Assembly: GCA_964578345.1 (NCBI GenBank)
Contig: CAZOCP010000030.1
Location: forward strand, 1-6,888
Reading direction: 5' to 3'
Length of the DNA: 6,888 bases
Source of the DNA: VGKP01 sp964578345
Lineage (GTDB): Archaea; Nanobdellota; Nanobdellia; Pacearchaeales; GW2011-AR1
The notes under the pieces were generated by a model. That model searched no databases. It was given only the letters and a program-made list of their open reading frames with translations, and was not told the DNA's origin. Positions 5,894 to 6,888 of the stretch are shown here, one piece after another (within the stretch, counting starts at the first letter, position 1; each line of letters begins with the position of its first letter). A program made the position numbers and the translations under genes.

Positions 5894-5959
5894 TCAACTA
5901 GACTCTAATTTATCATTCCTCCTTTCAAATTTTTCAATAAAATAATTATTTTTCATCAT
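5894..5959 (-). CDS. Possible 21-residue leader ORF upstream of the radical SAM gene
   Basis: Two tandem ATG codons open a frame of 21 charged residues (starting MMKNNYFIEKFERR, ending in LESS) that stops at TGA, four bases before the radical SAM ATG. A TATA-like TAATTAAAT is centred 27 nt upstream of the first ATG, the spacing of a leaderless start, so the mRNA probably begins here. The radical SAM gene might then be reached by reinitiation or coupling. The peptide has no aromatic-X-X ladder and resembles nothing I know. It may be a regulatory upstream ORF or a chance frame. Confidence 0.35.
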   Translation of the reverse strand: MMKNNYFIEKFERRNDKLESS

Positions 5960-5981
5960 GACTTTGTTTACTTGACCAAGC

Positions 5982-5990
5982 ATTTAATTA
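5982..5990 (-). promoter_or_regulatory. Candidate TATA box of the radical SAM cassette
   Basis: TAATTAAAT on the minus strand lies 27 nt before the ATG at 5959. A second, stronger-looking symmetric box, TTTATAAA at 6004-6011, would start transcription near 5980-5985. A third, GATAAATTA near 5906-5914, is about 21 nt from the radical SAM ATG, slightly close for archaeal spacing. The rest of 5960-6071 holds nothing else I can support. Confidence 0.4.
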
Positions 5991-6071
5991 GATGTTAGAC
6001 TACTTTATAAACTTTTTGTTATGTAAACACTACAGAGTTGCTATATTGTTTTGTAATAACTAATATAAGTT

Positions 6072-6888
6072 TCAGCACTTTGCCCCGCCAATCATAGGTT
6101 CAAAAGGCAAACATTGAAAACTTACTAATTTCTTTTTTTCTTTTTTATATGTGGCTATGAATATTGCTGCTGCGACACCTACTCCAATTAAAGTTGCCTG
6201 TAAACTTGTCAGCCCCTTTCCTGCTTCAACAAGCAAGCCCTTATTGCCTATTACTCCAGCCCCCTTGCCCCAAAGTCCATAAATTGCTTTTCCTCCTAGA
6301 ATGCCGCCGACAGCAGAAATAGAAAGTGATTTAGTTAATCCTTTATCAAATCCTGCAATGCCTCCAATAAGCTGGATAGCACCAACAACAGCAATAGACC
6401 AAAATAATCCTTTTACTAAATGACCAACTATCGGATGTGCAATTTCCGTACCAATTATAGGAACTTTATAAGGTTCATAGCCGCTTGCAGCGTATTTATT
6501 TGTCGTTATTCCTGCGGCACTTAGTTGATCTTCCGGGATCCCATTATAATCATCCATAACAGAACCTGCCGTTTCTGTTGAGGTTCCTTCTGTTGGGGGT
6601 CCTTTTGTTATCAAATTTCCTTTAGCAGAATAAGTGCCATCTGGATTTCTTTTTATTGAACCTGGTTGAACATTCGTTAACTTGTCTCCATTACCTAGTT
6701 CGATAATTGCGTCACGGGGAAGGTAAAATTTTTCAGCTGATTTTATCGCAGATACACTAGAAGACAGATCATTCAAAGCTGTAGGCAAAGGTTTTCCTGG
6801 GTAATGTGTGTCATATTCTTTTGATCGTTCCTGAGCAGAAACATTATAACTTAATAAAATAGAAAAAGTTATAACAATGGAAACAACC
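6072..6888 (-). CDS. Secreted glycine-rich membrane protein, 5' end beyond the window
   Basis: The frame stays open from the TGA at 6072 to the window edge, so the true start lies outside. The TTG at 6788 is internal. The 33 extra codons (6789-6887) encode a hydrophobic segment (VVSIVITFSILLSY) ending NVSAQ, a signal-peptide C-terminus, which confirms the extension. The mature N-terminal half is Gly/Ser/Thr-rich and probably extracellular. It is followed by YKVPIIGTEI, GHLVKGLFWS, a Gly-containing membrane segment through IAGFD, a second Gly/Ala-rich region, a final membrane helix (about TLIGVGVAAAIFIATY), the basic cluster KKEKKK, and a short tail FQCLPFEPMIGGAKC. Similar proteins in DPANN genomes, as I recall, continue past such a tail into a Cys-containing domain, so the 3' end may be shortened. 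Function is unknown. It is the longer paralogue of the 2031-2594 product. Confidence 0.8.
   Translation of the reverse strand, partial: VVSIVITFSILLSYNVSAQERSKEYDTHYPGKPLPTALNDLSSSVSAIKSAEKFYLPRDAIIELGNGDKLTNVQPGSIKRNPDGTYSAKGNLITKGPPTEGTSTETAGSVMDDYNGIPEDQLSAAGITTNKYAASGYEPYKVPIIGTEIAHPIVGHLVKGLFWSIAVVGAIQLIGGIAGFDKGLTKSLSISAVGGILGGKAIYGLWGKGAGVIGNKGLLVEAGKGLTSLQATLIGVGVAAAIFIATYKKEKKKLVSFQCLPFEPMIGGAKC
6345..6410. repeat. Repeat copy 2 of the 66-nt segment shared by two membrane-protein genes
   Basis: Same orientation as 2034-2099, with 62 of 66 identical bases and no gaps. Three of the four differences alter the encoded residue and one is silent; the shared protein block is FWS-x-x-VV-x-AIQLIGGIAGFD. 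Beyond the GFD codons this gene continues, while the other reaches a stop at once. Confidence 0.9.

Noticed and set aside
5918..5925. Strong Shine-Dalgarno-like AAAGGAGG on the minus strand
   Set aside because: It is about 28 nt from the radical SAM ATG, too far, and only one base before an ATG that opens a three-codon frame. It is more likely coding sequence of the 21-aa ORF or a purine-rich BRE.
6038..6049. TTGCTATATTGT as a third copy of the shared promoter element
   Set aside because: Only a gapped partial match, and on the plus strand, where no gene follows.
6072..6788. Treating TTG 6788 as the start of the membrane-protein gene
   Set aside because: The frame stays open to the window edge and encodes a signal-peptide-like segment ending in VSAQ, so the gene is partial.
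1..6888. CRISPR array, tRNA, rRNA, transposase or replication origin
   Set aside because: No regularly spaced repeats, no cloverleaf or rRNA-like stretch, and no transposase or integrase motifs in any substantial frame.

Overview
The window is AT-rich and looks archaeal, probably from a DPANN-type lineage such as Woesearchaeota or Pacearchaeota. The evidence is that most starts lack a Shine-Dalgarno sequence, TATA-like boxes sit 22-27 nt before several start codons (leaderless architecture), and one gene ends at an oligo-T run. The secreted glycine-rich membrane proteins and the lipobox protein also resemble, from memory, families common in those genomes. TAA, TAG and TGA all serve as stops, so the code is standard. 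The lineage call is inference; the architecture is seen directly.

Layout. Positions 1-1949 (+) form a compact graspetide-type RiPP operon: a 74-aa candidate precursor (132-356), an MvdD/PsnB-like ATP-grasp peptide ligase (377-1333), and an EreA/ChaN-like protein beginning one nucleotide after the ligase stop. A hairpin at 1984-2010 separates it from convergent genes. Positions 2031-3450 (-) carry two exported proteins: a short glycine-rich membrane protein and a lipobox protein with a calcium-loop-like motif. Position 3499 onward (+) encodes an HExxH metalloprotease-like protein, divergent from the lipobox gene. Positions 4512-5959 (-) form a second RiPP cassette: a possible 21-aa ORF, a GrrM-like radical SAM/SPASM maturase (4741-5889), and a 73-aa precursor (4512-4733) whose C-terminus is a ladder of aromatic-X-X triplets. 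Positions 6072-6888 (-) hold the 3' part of a secreted membrane protein that shares a 66-nt, 94% identical segment with the short protein at 2031-2594.

How the genes may work together. Two peptide-modifying chemistries lie within 6 kb: ATP-grasp macrolactone/macrolactam formation and radical SAM three-residue cyclophane formation. The two precursors share a leader motif, A-x-M-Y-L, that resembles the microviridin leader helix (FFARFLE), and both end in Asp-Trp. The protease gene and the graspetide operon share a 21-nt promoter-proximal element (19/21 identical). The most interesting reading is one archaeal system with two precursors, two maturases and a candidate leader peptidase. No transporter is visible, so export or self-immunity must lie outside the window or use an unrecognised route.
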